From contig JALJCR010000001.1 in NCBI GenBank assembly GCA_022953095.1, forward strand, positions 1,274,501-1,338,500: 64,000 nt of DNA, given 5' to 3'. Below, in pieces: positions 19,099-28,058 of the stretch. The stretch comes from Qipengyuania sp. ABI-127-1 (GTDB lineage Bacteria; Pseudomonadota; Alphaproteobacteria; Sphingomonadales; Sphingomonadaceae). Each line of letters opens with the position of its first letter. Positions within the stretch are counted from its first letter, which is position 1. The notes under the pieces were generated by a model. The model saw only the letters and a list, made by a program, of their open reading frames with translations, was not told the DNA's origin and did not search any database. The translations under genes and the position numbers were made by a program.

Positions 19099-20220
19099 TC
19101 ACTTCTTGCCGGGTTCGGCGATCCATTTACCCGAATTGGCGTATTCATCGCGCACGCGCCCCGATTGCGGCAGCGTGTCCTTTCGCTCCGGCGCCGTGGT
19201 AGCCGCGCCGACGGGTGTGGCGGCGGGCCGGGCGTCGAGGGCGATTGCGGCGTTCGAGGGCGGGGAGGGGCGAACCGGCCCGGGCACTTCGGCCTGCGCG
19301 CGCCGCACATTGGGTGCGGCCAGCGGTTCGCTGCCGGCATAGGTGTCGGTAAAGGCACCCGCCGTTCCCGCGCCGCCTTTCCAGCGATAGAAGCGGTGGG
19401 TGCCGATCGCGCCGATGAAATCGAGGCTGGCCGCCCAATAAGGGTTTACGTAATCGGTATGATAATGGGTCGCGAGCCCGACAGGTTCGTAGACCTCGCC
19501 CGCCAGCGCACCCAGCGCGATCGATTGCGCCACCGCCCAGGCTCGGCGCGAAGGCTTGCGCTGCAGCGATCCGTCGCAGGTAAAGCTGAACTGGCACCCG
19601 GTCGTCCTCTCCGATCCCTGAAACACCACGCCGCAGATACTGGCTGGATAGGCCGGATGGGCAACCCGGTTGAGCACCACCTGTGCCACTGCCTGCTGGC
19701 CCCCGAAACTCTCGCTCGCCGCTTCGTAATAGACCGCCATGGACAGGCATTGCAGCGCGCGGGCCTTGTCGAGACCGCTGCCCGCCTGGCGGAAGGCCTG
19801 CGCGGCCGCCCCCGCACCGTGACTGTCCGCGAATTCGACGGTTTCGAGCTGCCCCTCCGCCTCCCGCAGATCGGAAAGATCGGTGGCGAGGCGGGGCGCA
19901 TCCTCAAGATAATAGAAAGCCGATCCGGGGAAGCTTTCTCCTGCCGTCTCGAACGGCATCGGGGTAAGCGCGACACGTTCTTCGGCCAATCCCAGAGCCT
20001 GCTTGAAGTCCGACCACTGACCCTGTGCGGCCACTGTGGGCAGGGCGATGGCTGCCGCCAGAATGCCGCCGCGCGCCAGCAACTGGCGCCGTTGGCGACG
20101 CTTTTCGTTCAGGCGAGACGCGCGAGAGGACGGCGCGCGGCTGGCGCGCCTTGCCGATCCGGCCTCCCTTTCGCGTGCGGTCAAAACCTTTCCTTCCATC
20201 AGCCCGGTAACATAGCTCAA
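19099..20220 (-). CDS. Cell wall hydrolase, SleB-like
   Basis: Protein of 373 aa. A basic cytoplasmic N-terminus of about 50 residues precedes one membrane segment (ARGGILAAAIALPTVAAQG), and then a periplasmic region. The hydrolase_2/SleB domain lies around residues 150-275: ALQCLSMAVYYEAASE with its catalytic-type Glu, GQQAVAQVVLNRVAHP, CQFSFTCDG, and THYHTDYVNPYW. The family cleaves peptidoglycan glycan strands; in non-spore-formers it remodels the wall. A Pro/Ala-rich tail follows. A second in-frame ATG (MEGKV) lies 7 codons in. Confidence 0.88.
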   Translation of the reverse strand: MSYVTGLMEGKVLTAREREAGSARRASRAPSSRASRLNEKRRQRRQLLARGGILAAAIALPTVAAQGQWSDFKQALGLAEERVALTPMPFETAGESFPGSAFYYLEDAPRLATDLSDLREAEGQLETVEFADSHGAGAAAQAFRQAGSGLDKARALQCLSMAVYYEAASESFGGQQAVAQVVLNRVAHPAYPASICGVVFQGSERTTGCQFSFTCDGSLQRKPSRRAWAVAQSIALGALAGEVYEPVGLATHYHTDYVNPYWAASLDFIGAIGTHRFYRWKGGAGTAGAFTDTYAGSEPLAAPNVRRAQAEVPGPVRPSPPSNAAIALDARPAATPVGAATTAPERKDTLPQSGRVRDEYANSGKWIAEPGKK

Positions 20221-20384
20221 TTACAGCCGATTCAACAGCTTCGCGAGCGGTCCATCCCGGTTTGGGACCATTGCCCCCGGATTCGGGCCTGGCGATACAT
20301 GCGGGTTGTTCGGGATTTTTGCACCGCAATGCTTAACAAAGACCGATCTTGTGCAATGCAAAATCGCAGGCTAATCGAACCGCC

Positions 20385-20590
20385 GAGTCACGGGTTGGCC
20401 TGTTTGCGCAGGCCCGAAGAGGGAAGAAGGTGACCCAAGGCCGCCGCAAGGTGGAACGGGAAATCCTTCGCTGCCCCCGCAACTGTGACCGGGGAGCGAT
20501 CCCGCCATATGCCACTGTCCTGAGCTAGTCGAAGGGCGGGAAGGCGGCGGGAGAGCGTCGATCCGGGAGCCAGGAGACCTGCCCTTGACC
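20385..20590 (+). promoter_or_regulatory. Cobalamin (B12) riboswitch
   Basis: The conserved core is visible in order: a GGCCTG/CAGGCC hairpin (20397-20414), GGGAAGAAGGTGACC, GCCCCCGCAACTGTGACC (about 20473-20490), GCCACTG (20511-20517), GGGAAGGC (about 20538-20545), and the B12 box AGCCAGGAGACCTGCC (20568-20583). It binds adenosylcobalamin and represses downstream genes when B12 is plentiful. The gene that follows is a TonB receptor coupled to a BtuFCD-type ABC importer, which fits. Boundaries are approximate. One variable arm contains a dispersed repeat (see findings). Confidence 0.93.
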
Positions 20591-20656
20591 GTCGTTCGGC
20601 CGCGGGCGGGGTGTACCGATGGCAAACGCGGAAAGGCGCAATTCCGCCCTTTCCCG

Positions 20657-20680
20657 TCATGGACGGCACTTCGTCCATGA
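20657..20680 (+). other. Hairpin between riboswitch and btuB start
   Basis: TCATGGACG (20657-20665) pairs perfectly with CGTCCATGA (20672-20680) around a 6-nt loop. It ends 2 nt before the GGGAGG ribosome-binding site. It contains the ATG at 20677, so folding would hide that codon and leave the GTG at 20692 usable. It may be part of the riboswitch expression platform (inference). Confidence 0.45.
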
Positions 20681-20691
20681 TGGGAGGTTTT

Positions 20692-22569
20692 GTGCGTAAA
20701 CTTTTCTTTTTTTTGACTGTTTCTTCGATTTCCGTGGCCGCTCAGGCGCAAGACGGTGCCGTCGACCAATCCGACGTCGTCCTTGCGGATTCCGTCCGAC
20801 CCACGATTACTGTAACCGCCAACGGCCTGGGCACCGCCATCGCCAATACCGGGCAGGCCGTGACGATTGTCGACCGCGAAGAGATCGATAGCGTTCAGGG
20901 GGGCGATGCCACCCGCGTCTTGCGCCGCACGCCTGGGCTTTCGTTCAGCCGCAATGGCGGAAATGGCGGTTTTACCGGGGTCAATCTGCGCGGGGCCAAT
21001 TCGCAGCAGGTCCTGGTGCTAGTCGATGGCGTCCGGGTGGCCGATCCGGCCGCGCCCGGCGGCGGATTCGATTTCGGCAATCTCCTGCTCGGCACGGCGG
21101 GCAAATTCGATATTCTGCGCGGGTCCAACAGCACGATCTGGGGATCGGATGCCATTGGCGGGGTTGTCGATATCTCCACGCGGGGCGAGACCGGCTTTGT
21201 GGGCAATGCGGAATATGGTTCGCGCGATACGGTATTCACCAGCGCCGCGGGCGGGATCGACGGTGATGGGTATTACGCCGGTCTGACCGGATCGTGGTAT
21301 CGCACCGATGGTTTTTCGACCGCTGCATCGGGTACGGAGCGCGACGGCTTCGAACAGCTTGCCCTGGGCGGCCAGGTCTTCGTCGATCTGGCCAGCAATC
21401 TCGAAGTCTTCGCCCATGCCAATTGGAGCGAGGGCGATCTCGATCTCGATGGTTTCCCGCCGCCGACCTTCGCTTTTTCCGACACGCTCGACACGCAGGA
21501 AACGCACCGCCTCTGGGGCGATGTGGGTTTCGCCTATTACGGCAACGATCTCACGCTGAGGGGATCCTACGGTCTGTCGGATACCGAGCGCGACAATCTT
21601 GATGCCGCCGGCGCGACCACTTTCGCCTCCGATGGTCGCTCCGAAAGGCTCAGCCTGCGCGGGGAATACCGCGCCATCGGGCCGGTCACCGTTGCCTTCG
21701 GTGCGGAACAGGAATGGACCGACTATTCCGCCAGCTTCAGCCCCGATGGTGAGGCGGACATCTTCGGCGCCTATGTTCAACTCGGCTTCGTGTTGGGCCG
21801 GTTCGCGGCGCATATCGGATCGCGCGTGGACGATCATTCGCTGTTCGGCAGCAATGCAAGCTACGGGGCCGATGTCTCCTACGGCTTTGGCAGCGACTGG
21901 CGCTTGCGGGCAAGCCTGGGTGAAGGGTTCAAGGCCCCGACATTGTTTCAGTTGCTGTCGAATTACGGCAATACGAAGCTGCAACCCGAAGAAAGTACCA
22001 GTTTCGATATCGGATTGGAAAAGGGCAGCAGGGGGAAAGGCACGCACCTGGCGCTCACCGCCTTTCATCGGGACAGCGAGGATCTGATCGGGTTCGTATC
22101 CTGTTTCGGCATCACCGGCGGTATCTGCGCCGATCGGCCTTTCGGCACCTATGACAACACGGACCGCGCAAGAGCCCAGGGTATCGAGGCCGAGGCCGGT
22201 TTCGACATCGCAAAGGGCCTGCGCCTTTCGGCTGTCTATAGCTATATCGATACGGAAGATCGCACCACCGGCCTTCGACTCGCCCGGCGTCCGCGCCATA
22301 TGGGCACGCTGTTCGCCGATTACGAAACGCCATTCGGGCTCACCTTGGGCGCGGACCTGCGATTGGTGGGGCCGAGTTTTGACGATGCGGGCAACCTTGC
22401 CCGGCTCGACGGCTACGAGGTGTTCGACCTCCGCGCGGCCCTGCCGGTTTCCGAAGCGATCGAGATCTACGGCCGTGTGGAGAACGTGTTCGATACCGAT
22501 TACCAGACGGTCGCACACTATGCTTCGCCGGGCCGCGGAGCGTTCGTCGGGGTAAGGGCGCGGATGTGA
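20692..22569 (+). CDS. btuB: TonB-dependent receptor, BtuB-like vitamin B12 transporter
   Basis: Protein of 625 aa. The GTG at 20692 is preferred: GGGAGG precedes it by 4 nt, and VRKLFFFLTVSSISVAAQAQ is a clean signal peptide. ATGs at 20677 and 20680 lack an SD. An N-terminal TonB-box-like TITVTA precedes the plug domain (AVTIVDREEID, RRTPGLSFSRNGG, VLVDGVRVADP, GSDAIGGVVDI), then a 22-strand barrel. It imports cobalamin across the outer membrane, driven by TonB. The riboswitch upstream and btuFCD downstream with 4-bp overlaps make the substrate assignment strong. Confidence 0.9.
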   Translation: MRKLFFFLTVSSISVAAQAQDGAVDQSDVVLADSVRPTITVTANGLGTAIANTGQAVTIVDREEIDSVQGGDATRVLRRTPGLSFSRNGGNGGFTGVNLRGANSQQVLVLVDGVRVADPAAPGGGFDFGNLLLGTAGKFDILRGSNSTIWGSDAIGGVVDISTRGETGFVGNAEYGSRDTVFTSAAGGIDGDGYYAGLTGSWYRTDGFSTAASGTERDGFEQLALGGQVFVDLASNLEVFAHANWSEGDLDLDGFPPPTFAFSDTLDTQETHRLWGDVGFAYYGNDLTLRGSYGLSDTERDNLDAAGATTFASDGRSERLSLRGEYRAIGPVTVAFGAEQEWTDYSASFSPDGEADIFGAYVQLGFVLGRFAAHIGSRVDDHSLFGSNASYGADVSYGFGSDWRLRASLGEGFKAPTLFQLLSNYGNTKLQPEESTSFDIGLEKGSRGKGTHLALTAFHRDSEDLIGFVSCFGITGGICADRPFGTYDNTDRARAQGIEAEAGFDIAKGLRLSAVYSYIDTEDRTTGLRLARRPRHMGTLFADYETPFGLTLGADLRLVGPSFDDAGNLARLDGYEVFDLRAALPVSEAIEIYGRVENVFDTDYQTVAHYASPGRGAFVGVRARM

Positions 22570-23381
22570 AGCGCCTGCTGCCCGCGCTGGTCCTACTTGT
22601 CGCAGCATGCGCGGGCGAAGGGCCGGCGCGGGACGCCAAGGGCGGGCGCACTACCATCGTCAGCCTCAACCCCTGCTCTGATGCCATTCTGGCCGAGGTC
22701 GCGGCGCCCGATCAACTGCTCGCCATTTCCCATTATAGCAAGGACCCGCGCTCCAGGTCGATGGAGGCGGCGACTGCGGAGCGTTTCGCGGTCACGGGAG
22801 GGACGGTCGAGGAAGTTCTGGCGCTTGACCCCGACGTGGTGGTTGCGGGCAGCTTCCTAGCGCCTGCCACCCGCGCCGCTTTGGAGGATTTCGGGATCGA
22901 GGTGGTGACTCTCGACATTGCCGGGGACGTCATGGAGAGCGCGGCGCAAGTGCGCACATTGGCCGAACTGGCTGGTCATCCCGATGCGGGAGACCGGTTG
23001 GTCTCGCGCATCGAACGTGCGCTTGCCGAGGCCAGTCCGCGCGACGACGAGCGGATCGATGTCCTGCTCTGGCAGCCGGGCGGGATCGTGGCGGGCGAGC
23101 AAGCCTTGGTCAGCGATCTGCTCGCGCGGACGGGCTTTGCCAATGTGGCGCCCTCGCGCGGGCTTTCCCAAGCCGATTACGTCGCGCTGGAGGATGTGGT
23201 GGCGGCGCCCCCGCAGGTGCTGCTGGTCGCGGGAAGCGCAGTCGGCCAGCGTCATCCGGTGCTCGACGCCTTGCCCGAAATGCGCCGCGAGCGTTTCGAT
23301 ACCGGCCTGCTCTATTGCGGTGGGCCGACCATTATCCGCGCAGCGCGACGGCTGGCCGAAATCAGGAAAGCGGCGTCATGA
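22566..23381 (+). CDS. btuF: Cobalamin ABC transporter substrate-binding protein (BtuF-like)
   Basis: Protein of 271 aa starting with GTG in a GTGA overlap with btuB. The N-terminus KRLLPALVLLVAAC is a lipoprotein-type signal. The fold is class III periplasmic binding protein: IVSLNPCSDAILAEV, the LLAISHYS and VLALDPDVVVAG segments, and a long linking helix. It captures cobalamin in the periplasm and delivers it to BtuCD. The stop overlaps btuC by 4 bp. Confidence 0.88.
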   Translation: MKRLLPALVLLVAACAGEGPARDAKGGRTTIVSLNPCSDAILAEVAAPDQLLAISHYSKDPRSRSMEAATAERFAVTGGTVEEVLALDPDVVVAGSFLAPATRAALEDFGIEVVTLDIAGDVMESAAQVRTLAELAGHPDAGDRLVSRIERALAEASPRDDERIDVLLWQPGGIVAGEQALVSDLLARTGFANVAPSRGLSQADYVALEDVVAAPPQVLLVAGSAVGQRHPVLDALPEMRRERFDTGLLYCGGPTIIRAARRLAEIRKAAS

Positions 23382-24331
23382 ACCGCGCGACGGTTGTCTT
23401 CGCGGGGTTGCTGCTCGTCGCTACCCCGCTTTCGCTGCTGGCAGGCCGCGTCTGGCTCGATCCGGCGAGCACTCCCAACGCCAGTATTATTCTTGCCGAA
23501 TTGCGCCTGCCCCGGGCGATGCTGGCTATCGTCGTCGGCGCGGGGCTGGGGGCCGCCGGGGCGGCGATGCAGGGCTATCTGCGCAACCCGCTCGCCGACC
23601 CGGGCCTGTTCGGGATTGCGCCGGGCGCGGCATTGGGCGCGGTTGCCGCGCTGTGGATGGGTTATGCCGCATCGCCATGGCTGTTGCCGCTCTTCGCGCT
23701 GGTCGGGGCCAGCGGGGCGATGGCGCTGCTGGCGGCGATCGCAGGGCGGACCGGCGGCATCGCCTTGTTCACGCTTGCCGGACTGATGGTGGCAAGCCTG
23801 GCCGGAGCGCTCACCGCGCTGGCGATCAGCATGGCCCCCAATGCCTTCGCGATGAGCGAAATCGTGATGTGGCTCAACGGCGCGCTGACCGACCGTAGCT
23901 GGCGCGAAGTATGGCTCGCCGCACCGCTGGTCATGCTGGGGATAGCGCTCCTGTGGCGCAGCGGGAAATCGCTCGACGCGCTCACGCTGGGCGAGCCGGT
24001 GGCGCGGTCGCTCGGCGTGGATACGCGGCTCTTACTGTGGCTGCTGATCGTCGGCGTCGGACTGACCGTCGGCGCGAGCGTGGCGGTTGCCGGGATCATT
24101 GGCTTCGTCGGACTGATCGTGCCGCACCTCGTCCGCCCGCTGACCGACCGGCGTCCATCGCAACTGATCCTGCCGAGCGCGCTTGCGGGCGCCTTGCTGG
24201 TTCTCGTCGCCGACAGTGTGGTGCGGGTCCTGCCGCTGGTCACCGAACTAAGGCTCGGCATCGCGCTGAGCCTGCTGGGCGCGCCCTTCTTCCTGCTTTT
24301 GTTGCTGCGCATGCGCAAGGGGCTGGCATGA
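23378..24331 (+). CDS. btuC: Cobalamin ABC transporter permease (BtuC/FecCD family)
   Basis: Protein of 317 aa with about ten hydrophobic helices. It contains the family marks LRLPRAMLAIVVGAGLGAAG, GYLRNPLADPGLFGI, and the cytoplasmic coupling segment GIIGFVGLIVPHLVR. It forms the inner-membrane pore dimer of the importer. Start ATG at 23378 in ATGA overlap with btuF; the stop overlaps btuD in the same way, so the four genes are translationally coupled under the riboswitch. Confidence 0.92.
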   Translation: MNRATVVFAGLLLVATPLSLLAGRVWLDPASTPNASIILAELRLPRAMLAIVVGAGLGAAGAAMQGYLRNPLADPGLFGIAPGAALGAVAALWMGYAASPWLLPLFALVGASGAMALLAAIAGRTGGIALFTLAGLMVASLAGALTALAISMAPNAFAMSEIVMWLNGALTDRSWREVWLAAPLVMLGIALLWRSGKSLDALTLGEPVARSLGVDTRLLLWLLIVGVGLTVGASVAVAGIIGFVGLIVPHLVRPLTDRRPSQLILPSALAGALLVLVADSVVRVLPLVTELRLGIALSLLGAPFFLLLLLRMRKGLA

Positions 24332-25056
24332 GGCTGGCTGTACGCGATCTGACACTTGCAGGCCGCCTTTCGGGCGTCTCGTTCGATCTGGCACCGGGGA
24401 GTATCACCGCGATTTGCGGCCCCAACGGCGCGGGCAAATCGAGCCTGCTCGAAACGCTGGCCGGATTGCTCCAACCCGATGCCGGTGACGTTAGCCTTGG
24501 CGGGCAGAGCTTGCGCGACATGCCGCCCCGCGAACGGGCAAAATGTGTCGGATATCTGCCGCAGTCGCATGAAATCGCCTGGGATGTTCCGGTGCGCAGT
24601 ATCGTCGAGCTGGGACGTATGCCGCATGGCGACCGGCTGGCCGATCCCATCGATTGCGCGCTGCGGGCGCTCGACATCGAACGTCTGGCACACCGCCGTG
24701 CGCAATCGCTTTCGGGGGGCGAAACCGCACGTGTCCTGCTGGCCCGCGTCTTGGCAGGCCAACCGCGCTGGATCCTTGCCGATGAACCGCTCGCCGCGCT
24801 CGACATCGGTCACCAGATCGCCCTGCTACGCCATCTGCGCAGGGCCGGGTCAGGCGGTGCGGGGGTGGTCCTGGTGCTGCACGATCTCGCGCATGCCATG
24901 AACCATGCCGACCGCGCGATCGTGCTGGATCAGGGGCATATCGCCGCCGACGGCGCATGCGAAGACGCGCTCGACCGCGATACGATCGAGCGCGTCTGGA
25001 AAGTGCCTGTCCGGTGGATCGGCGAACCGGGCCACCGGGCTTTGGTCACTGGGTGA
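24328..25056 (+). CDS. btuD: Cobalamin ABC transporter ATPase (BtuD-like)
   Basis: Protein of 242 aa. Walker A is GPNGAGKSS, the Q-loop is YLPQSHE, the ABC signature is LSGGE, Walker B is WILADEP, and the H-loop His is in LVLHDLAHA. It hydrolyses ATP to drive cobalamin import through BtuC. It is the last gene of the operon and ends directly against the convergent M3 peptidase gene, with no visible terminator between them. Confidence 0.92.
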   Translation: MRLAVRDLTLAGRLSGVSFDLAPGSITAICGPNGAGKSSLLETLAGLLQPDAGDVSLGGQSLRDMPPRERAKCVGYLPQSHEIAWDVPVRSIVELGRMPHGDRLADPIDCALRALDIERLAHRRAQSLSGGETARVLLARVLAGQPRWILADEPLAALDIGHQIALLRHLRRAGSGGAGVVLVLHDLAHAMNHADRAIVLDQGHIAADGACEDALDRDTIERVWKVPVRWIGEPGHRALVTG

Positions 25057-27300
25057 TTACTGCGCATTCTCCGCCGGTAGCGCACCATCAGACACTTCGC
25101 TGTCGGCGGCTTCTTCGCCCGCGATCAGGCCGCGCGCGGCCAGCATCGGGGTTACGTTGGGTTTGCGACCGGCGAAGTTCTCGAACATCTTGAAGTAATC
25201 CATCGTGCCGCCCTGGCTGAGCACGGTGGCGCGATAGTGATCGCCATTGGCGCGCGTCAGGCCGCCATTGTCGATGAACCACTGGCGGCTGTCGCGGTCG
25301 AGCATTTCGGTCCAAAGATAGCTGTAATAGCCTGCCGAATAGCCCGAGGGCGAACTGAAGATGTGGTTGAAATAGGTGCTACGATAGCGCGGCGGCACCA
25401 GGTCGATCTCGAGGCCGAGCTCTTCGAGCGACTTGCGTTCGAAGGCGTCGACCTTTTCCGGCGTGTCGATCGCGGCGGCTTCTTCGGGCGACAGCGCGCT
25501 CCACTTCATGTCGAGCAGCGCGGCTTCCACGACTTCACCGAAATCGTAGCCTTGGTTGAACTTCGCCGCCGCTTCGATCTTGGCGATCATCTCGTCGGGG
25601 ATGGTCTCGCCGGTCTGGTAATGCTTGGCATAGTTCGACAGCACGCTCGGCCAGGTCGCCCACATTTCGTGGACCTGACTGGGATATTCGACGAAGTCGC
25701 GCGCGGTCGCCGTGCCCGAAAGGCTCTCATACTTCTGGTTGGCGAAGAAACCGTGCAGCGCATGGCCGAACTCGTGGAAGGTGGTGTTGACCCAGTCGAA
25801 GCTGACGAGCTGCACCTCGCCTTCCGGCGCCTTGGGGATGTTGAGCACATTGTAGATCACCGGCTTGGTGCCCCACAGATGGCTCTGGTCGACGAAATTG
25901 CTCATCCACGCTCCGCCGCGCTTCGACGAGCGCTGGAACGGGTCGAAGTAGAACAGGCCGAGTTCCGAACCATCGCGGTCGAACACGGTGTAGGTCCACA
26001 CGTCCGGGTGATAGACCGGCAGGTCGGTGCGGCGCTGGAAGGTCAGGCCGTAGAGCTTTTCGGCCATGTGGAACACGCCGTCCTCGAGCACCTTGTCGAG
26101 CACGAAATATTCCATCACCGCATCTTCATCGAGATCGTACTTCTCGGCTTTGATGCGGTTGGCATAGCGATACCAGTCCCACGGCTTGACTTCGTAGTCG
26201 CCGCCATCGGCTGCGATGGCTTCGTTGAGCATCGCGGCCTCGCGCCGCTGCGTGGCGGCGAGGGCGGGGACCATCTGTTCCATGAAGCCGAGCGCGGTGG
26301 CAGGCTTTTCCGCCATGCGGTCCCACATGGCATAGCTGGCCCAGTCGGCCTCGCCGAACAGCGCGGCCTTTTGCGCGCGCAGCGTGGCGATCTTGGCGAT
26401 CAGCATACGCGTGTCGACATCCATCCGGCCATCGGCACGGTGATAGCTGGCCATGAACAGCTTTTCGCGCGCCGCACGGTTTTCCATGCTCGGCAGCAGC
26501 GGCTGCTGCGTGGTGTTCTGCAGCGCGATGGCGAACTTGCCCGGCTGGCCGTTTTCCGCAGCGAGGTCGGCGGCAGCCTGGATATCGCTGTCCGACAAGC
26601 CGGCCAGATCTTCGCGGCTGTCGAAAAGCACCGGATTGTCGTTCATCGCCGCGCGGGCGAGCTGGCTGAATTCGGTGGTCAGCGTCGAGAGTTCGGAATT
26701 GATCGCCTTGACCTGTTCGCGCTCGGCATCGCTGAGCAGCGCGCCGGCATGGACCATGCCGTCATAGGTATCTTCGAGCAGCTTGGCGTCTTCGCGCGTC
26801 ATCGTCATCGCGGCGCGGTTGTCGTAAACCGCCTTCACGCGCGCGAAGAGTTCGGGATTGAGCGTGATCGAATCCCCGTGGGCGGTCAACTTGGGGCTGA
26901 TTTCGGTGTTGATGTCGTCAAGCCGGTCGGTCGTGTTCGATCCGGTCAGTGCGAAGAACACGCGCGTCACCCGGCCAAGCATGCGACCCGATTTTTCCAG
27001 CGCGACAATGGTGTTTTCGAAAGTCGGCGGGGCGGGATTGTCGATGATCGCAGCGATTTCCGCCTTCTGGATAGCCATGCCCTGTTCGAAGGCGGGAACA
27101 TAATCCTCTTCCGAAATCTGCGAAAAATCGGGTGTTTTGAAAGGCAGCGTACTGTCGGCGGCGAAATAGCCGGTTCCAGCCGGGATCGCGGCTGTGTCGG
27201 TATTGGCTTCGGCCATGGTTTCGATGTCCTCTCCGTAGGCGGCGGAGCAGCCCGCGAGAAGTGCAGCGGATGCGACGGTGGCCAGGATCTGGGCCTTCAT
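25057..27300 (-). CDS. dcp: M3 family zinc metallopeptidase, Dcp-like (peptidyl-dipeptidase)
   Basis: Protein of 747 aa with a lipoprotein signal (MKAQILATVASAALLAGC), so it is probably anchored in the periplasm. The M3 zinc motif is FHEFGHALHG (His509-Glu510...His513), with the third ligand Glu downstream. Conserved GGAWMSNF and the YLWTEMLDRD end region are also present. Dcp removes dipeptides from the C-termini of oligopeptides. Start at 27300 fits the signal peptide; the frame is open further to 27393. Confidence 0.9.
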   Translation of the reverse strand: MKAQILATVASAALLAGCSAAYGEDIETMAEANTDTAAIPAGTGYFAADSTLPFKTPDFSQISEEDYVPAFEQGMAIQKAEIAAIIDNPAPPTFENTIVALEKSGRMLGRVTRVFFALTGSNTTDRLDDINTEISPKLTAHGDSITLNPELFARVKAVYDNRAAMTMTREDAKLLEDTYDGMVHAGALLSDAEREQVKAINSELSTLTTEFSQLARAAMNDNPVLFDSREDLAGLSDSDIQAAADLAAENGQPGKFAIALQNTTQQPLLPSMENRAAREKLFMASYHRADGRMDVDTRMLIAKIATLRAQKAALFGEADWASYAMWDRMAEKPATALGFMEQMVPALAATQRREAAMLNEAIAADGGDYEVKPWDWYRYANRIKAEKYDLDEDAVMEYFVLDKVLEDGVFHMAEKLYGLTFQRRTDLPVYHPDVWTYTVFDRDGSELGLFYFDPFQRSSKRGGAWMSNFVDQSHLWGTKPVIYNVLNIPKAPEGEVQLVSFDWVNTTFHEFGHALHGFFANQKYESLSGTATARDFVEYPSQVHEMWATWPSVLSNYAKHYQTGETIPDEMIAKIEAAAKFNQGYDFGEVVEAALLDMKWSALSPEEAAAIDTPEKVDAFERKSLEELGLEIDLVPPRYRSTYFNHIFSSPSGYSAGYYSYLWTEMLDRDSRQWFIDNGGLTRANGDHYRATVLSQGGTMDYFKMFENFAGRKPNVTPMLAARGLIAGEEAADSEVSDGALPAENAQ

Positions 27301-27428
27301 GATTTTCCCCTCTGAAATGATACGCCACGCGGACGCGCGGTACAGTAATGCGACAATGGATGCGCGATTGGACCGCTCACCTCGCGCGCGCAAGGCCGCA
27401 CAAGTCGCCGGTCGGCGCTCCTTCTACG

Positions 27429-28058
27429 TTAGTCGAACGGAACGGGGTGGCCCTGGTTCCGCTCGGCCTGGTCGCGCGCCGCCGCGATCGCTTCGTCCAG
27501 CGCCTGGCGGTTGACGGTCATCAGACGCGGACGGCCGCCATCCCGATCGACCACCAGCCATAGGGCACCGAGATCGAAAAAAGCGCCCTGGTCCTTGGCA
27601 ACGCTCATCCTGGAAAGATCGAGCCGTTGCAGCAAGTCGAGCATTGCGGGATCGAATATCTCGTCGAATACCGCTTCGACCTCTTGGCGATCCTCCATTT
27701 CGCGGCGATTGCCTTGTGCATCGATATAGAGCAGCGGAAGGCCGATTTCCTCGAGAATACGTGCCTTGTTACCGCTCTTCGCCGCTTCGCGCAGCGCGGC
27801 GATGGCGGCGTCGAATTGGCTGGCGCTGGTACCCGTGGCGCAGGAAATCGCGCCGCCTTCGACAAAATCGTTTTCGCGATCGAAGTCGACCCGGCGCTCT
27901 TCCTGGTTCGACCATACCAGCAGCAGGCAATCCTCCGGCTTGGCTACCGCCTCGGCCAGGATCTGGGCATTGGCCTCCTTTTCCGGCGCGCGTTCCGGTG
28001 CGCATCCGGCAAGCGCCGCGCAGGACAGTATCAGCAGGGGCAGGGGTACGATCTTCAT
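27429..28058 (-). CDS. Hypothetical lipoprotein coupled to thpR
   Basis: Protein of 209 aa with a lipobox (LSCAALAGC). The mature protein is acidic and helical, with CLLLVWSNQEERRVDFD near the start, ALREAAKSGNKARILEEIG in the middle and WLVVDRDGGRPRLMTVNRQ near the end. No known domain is recognised. The start at 28058 overlaps the thpR stop by 4 bp (ATGA), so it is translated with thpR, although one product is an envelope protein and the other cytosolic. Confidence 0.7.
   Translation of the reverse strand: MKIVPLPLLILSCAALAGCAPERAPEKEANAQILAEAVAKPEDCLLLVWSNQEERRVDFDRENDFVEGGAISCATGTSASQFDAAIAALREAAKSGNKARILEEIGLPLLYIDAQGNRREMEDRQEVEAVFDEIFDPAMLDLLQRLDLSRMSVAKDQGAFFDLGALWLVVDRDGGRPRLMTVNRQALDEAIAAARDQAERNQGHPVPFD

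Noticed and set aside
25237-27315. A 692-codon open frame opposite the M3 peptidase gene
   Set aside because: High-GC coding DNA often leaves the antisense frame open. The sense strand carries a lipoprotein signal and HEFGH zinc site; the antisense product shows no domain.
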